Shown here: positions 4,578-6,389 of the stretch, piece by piece
Position numbering within the stretch: the first letter of the stretch is position 1
Layout: each line of letters begins with the position of its first letter
NCBI GenBank assembly: GCA_900555765.1
Contig: USMA01000058.1
Coordinates: forward strand, 1-6,389
DNA length: 6,389 nt
From: an uncultured Collinsella sp.
Lineage (GTDB): Bacteria; Actinomycetota; Coriobacteriia; Coriobacteriales; Coriobacteriaceae
Direction of reading: 5' to 3'
Notes under the pieces: model-generated
The model's input: the letters and a program-made list of their open reading frames with translations, nothing else
Told to the model about the DNA's origin: nothing
The model's database searches: none
Program-made: the position numbers and the translations under genes

Positions 4578-6389
4578 ATGCCCACCACCTCAACCGACCC
4601 GCGCGCCGCTGCTACCGCACTGCTGGCGCCCGGTACCATCTGTCACGGTTTTGCCGTCGAGCGCTGTGAGACCGTGCCCGAGCTCGACTCTGACGCTTAC
4701 GTGCTGCGCCACACCGCCTCGGGCGCTCGCCTGCTGTACCTGGCGTGCGACGACGAGAACAAGGCCTTTGCCATTGGCTTTAAGACGCCGCCGGCCGATT
4801 CCACCGGCGTGTTCCATATTCTTGAGCACTCGGTGCTGTGCGGATCGGCCAAGTTTCCCGTCAAGGAACCGTTCGTGGACCTGATCAAGAGCTCCATGCA
4901 GACGTTTCTCAACGCCATGACCTACCCCGACAAGACCATCTACCCCGTTGCCACCACCAACGAGCAGGATCTGTACAACTTGATGGACGTGTACCTGGAC
5001 GCGGTGTTCAACCCGGCTATCTATACCAAGCCCACCATTTTTGAGCAGGAGGGCTGGCACTACGAGCTGGACCTGCCGGAGGGCGAGGACTGCGATGGCA
5101 ACGGCAGCCCCGCGAGTCTGCGCGAGGGCACGCTGCGCTATAACGGCGTGGTGTTCAACGAGATGACGGGCGCGCTGTCCGCCCCCATGAGCGTGCTGGA
5201 CGACGCCGTCAACGCTGCGCTCTATCCCGACACCGCCTATGCGCACGAGAGCGGTGGCGACCCGCGCGCGATTCCCACGCTCACCTACGAGCAGTTCCTG
5301 GACACGCACGCGCGCCACTACAATCCTTCCAACTCCTACATCACGCTCTACGGCGACCTGGACGTAGACCGCGCGTTATCCTTTTTGAACGAGCGCTACC
5401 TGTCGCAGCCGAGCGCCGCAAGCCGCCGCATGGACGCAGCCGTTGCCGCCGGCGAGGACCCGTCCACGCTGGCACCCAATCCACTGGGCGTGCAGGCGCC
5501 CGTGACCTGCGAGTATAAGCGCGTCGAGATGGCCACCACACCCGAGAACGCCTTGGTGGGCCTGGGCCTTGTGCTGGGCAGCGCGCTCGACCGCAAGCGC
5601 ACGATCGCGGCGGACATCCTGTTCGAGGCACTGCTAGGTTCCAACGAGGCACCGGTTAAGAAGGCCGTTCTTGCCGCCGGACTGGGCGGCAACGTGGTGA
5701 GCTATACCGCGGCCGAGAGCCTGCAGCCCTACGAGCTCATCATGCTGCAAAACGCGCAGCCCGGCGTGGCGCGCGAGCTGCGCCGCGTGTTCCAGGACGC
5801 CTGCCGCGACCTATGCGAGCATGGCGTTCCGCGCGAGCGCCTGGAAGCCATCATCAGCAGCAACGAATACGACCTGCGCCAGCGCGACTACGGTATCGCC
5901 GACGGCGTGGCCATTGCGTGTGACGCGCTGAGCACGTGGCTCTACGATGACGACGCCGCGACGCTGGCGCGCAAGTACGGCCCGGTGTACGAGGAGCTGC
6001 GTAGCGAGCTAGACGGCAGCTATTTTGAGGATCTGCTGCGCGAGCTGGTGCTGCAGAGCAATCACATGGCACTGGTCGAGCTGGTGCCGGTGGACGCCGC
6101 CGAGGGTTCGGAGGGTGTCGAGGCCGCCGAGCTGGCAGCCAAGCGCGATGCCATGACCGATGCCGAGCTGGCCGACGTGGTCGAGCGCACGGCCGCGCTG
6201 CGTGCCGCGCAGGAGGCGGAAGACACGCCCGAGGCCAAGGCCACGCTGCCGCGCCTGCGCGTGTCCGACATTGGCGAGGCGCGCCCCGAGCCGCCGCTGA
6301 TCGTGGACACCACTGCACCCATCCCCAGCCTGCGCCACGGCATCCCCACCAACCGTCTGGCCTACGCCATGCAGTATTTCGACCTGAGC
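4578..6389 (+). CDS. M16C zinc metallopeptidase, PreP/Cym1-like (partial, 3' end beyond window)
   Basis: This insulinase-superfamily peptidase degrades unstructured peptides inside a closed chamber made by two halves of one chain. The first 604 codons are present; the family is usually about 970-1000 residues, so roughly 60% is visible. The inverted zinc motif H-x-x-E-H is at His80, Glu83 and His84 (FHILEHSVLCGS). The third zinc ligand is probably Glu195 in YNGVVFNEMTG. FEQEGWHYEL (155-164) and KEPFVDLIKSSMQTFLNAMT (96-115) are further family motifs. The second M16 domain and the M16C-associated region follow from about residue 270. There is no signal peptide, so it is probably cytoplasmic. 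In mitochondria and plastids relatives clear cleaved targeting peptides; the bacterial role is thought to be general peptide turnover. The gene is divergent from the PTS operon and no functional link is evident. The codons are strongly GC-rich. Confidence 0.95.
   Translation, partial: MPTTSTDPRAAATALLAPGTICHGFAVERCETVPELDSDAYVLRHTASGARLLYLACDDENKAFAIGFKTPPADSTGVFHILEHSVLCGSAKFPVKEPFVDLIKSSMQTFLNAMTYPDKTIYPVATTNEQDLYNLMDVYLDAVFNPAIYTKPTIFEQEGWHYELDLPEGEDCDGNGSPASLREGTLRYNGVVFNEMTGALSAPMSVLDDAVNAALYPDTAYAHESGGDPRAIPTLTYEQFLDTHARHYNPSNSYITLYGDLDVDRALSFLNERYLSQPSAASRRMDAAVAAGEDPSTLAPNPLGVQAPVTCEYKRVEMATTPENALVGLGLVLGSALDRKRTIAADILFEALLGSNEAPVKKAVLAAGLGGNVVSYTAAESLQPYELIMLQNAQPGVARELRRVFQDACRDLCEHGVPRERLEAIISSNEYDLRQRDYGIADGVAIACDALSTWLYDDDAATLARKYGPVYEELRSELDGSYFEDLLRELVLQSNHMALVELVPVDAAEGSEGVEAAELAAKRDAMTDAELADVVERTAALRAAQEAEDTPEAKATLPRLRVSDIGEARPEPPLIVDTTAPIPSLRHGIPTNRLAYAMQYFDLS

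Noticed and set aside
4405..4884. 159-codon plus-strand frame overlapping the peptidase start
   Set aside because: It is out of frame with the peptidase, its Pro/Arg-rich low-complexity product matches no family I recognise, and the strong AAAGGAG serves the ATG at 4578.
4590..5318. 242-codon open frame on the minus strand
   Set aside because: Antisense shadow of the M16C peptidase gene, whose zinc motif and family match are clear on the plus strand.
5854..6352. Several minus-strand frames near the window end
   Set aside because: Arg/Ala/Pro-rich shadows of the GC-rich peptidase gene.
1..6389. CRISPR array, tRNA, rRNA, insertion sequence or phage attachment site
   Set aside because: No spaced direct repeats, cloverleaf, terminal inverted repeats with a transposase, or integrase gene were seen.

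Overview
The window carries most of a sugar-uptake and catabolism locus of the mannose/fructose/sorbose phosphotransferase (PTS) family on the minus strand. Divergent from it, on the plus strand, is the first part of a large zinc metallopeptidase gene. GC-rich codon use, especially in the peptidase gene, together with a mannose-family PTS, a HutC-type GntR regulator, an FrlB-like sugar-phosphate deglycase and an M16C peptidase, suggests a high-GC Gram-positive gut bacterium. A Collinsella-like member of the Coriobacteriia is my best guess. That is inference from gene content, not a database match.

Minus-strand layout, in transcription order: a GntR/UTRA regulator (4298-3594); a 135-bp gap with a near-perfect palindrome that looks like an operator; EIIA (3458-3039); EIIB (2968-2495); a strong intrinsic terminator (about 2443-2411); a second candidate promoter and two small dyads (2378-2321); a SIS-domain deglycase/isomerase (2300-1266); an 81-nt gap with a perfect 13-bp-arm hairpin; EIIC (1184-411); and EIID (411 to beyond position 1, cut by the window edge). 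EIIC and EIID overlap by one base, and the ribosome binding site of EIID lies inside the end of EIIC.

Plus-strand layout: a roughly 280-bp intergenic region (4299-4577) that is AT-rich near the regulator and GC-rich near the peptidase, with several dyads. It is followed by an M16C (PreP/Cym1-like) peptidase starting at 4578 and running off the window end after 604 codons.

How the genes work together: EIIA and EIIB would carry phosphate from HPr by way of His9 and His13. EIIC and EIID would import the sugar, which arrives phosphorylated in the cytoplasm. The SIS enzyme would then isomerise it or split off an amine, and the GntR regulator would sense a phosphorylated intermediate and control the operon. 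The best substrate guess is a fructosamine or glucosamine-type Amadori/Heyns product such as fructoselysine or glucoselysine, by analogy with the frl and gfr systems. The sequence alone does not prove the substrate.

No feature points convincingly to a wholly new system. The most interesting parts are regulatory: the operator palindrome, a terminator plus second promoter that split the PTS operon, and a large intercistronic hairpin between the deglycase and EIIC.
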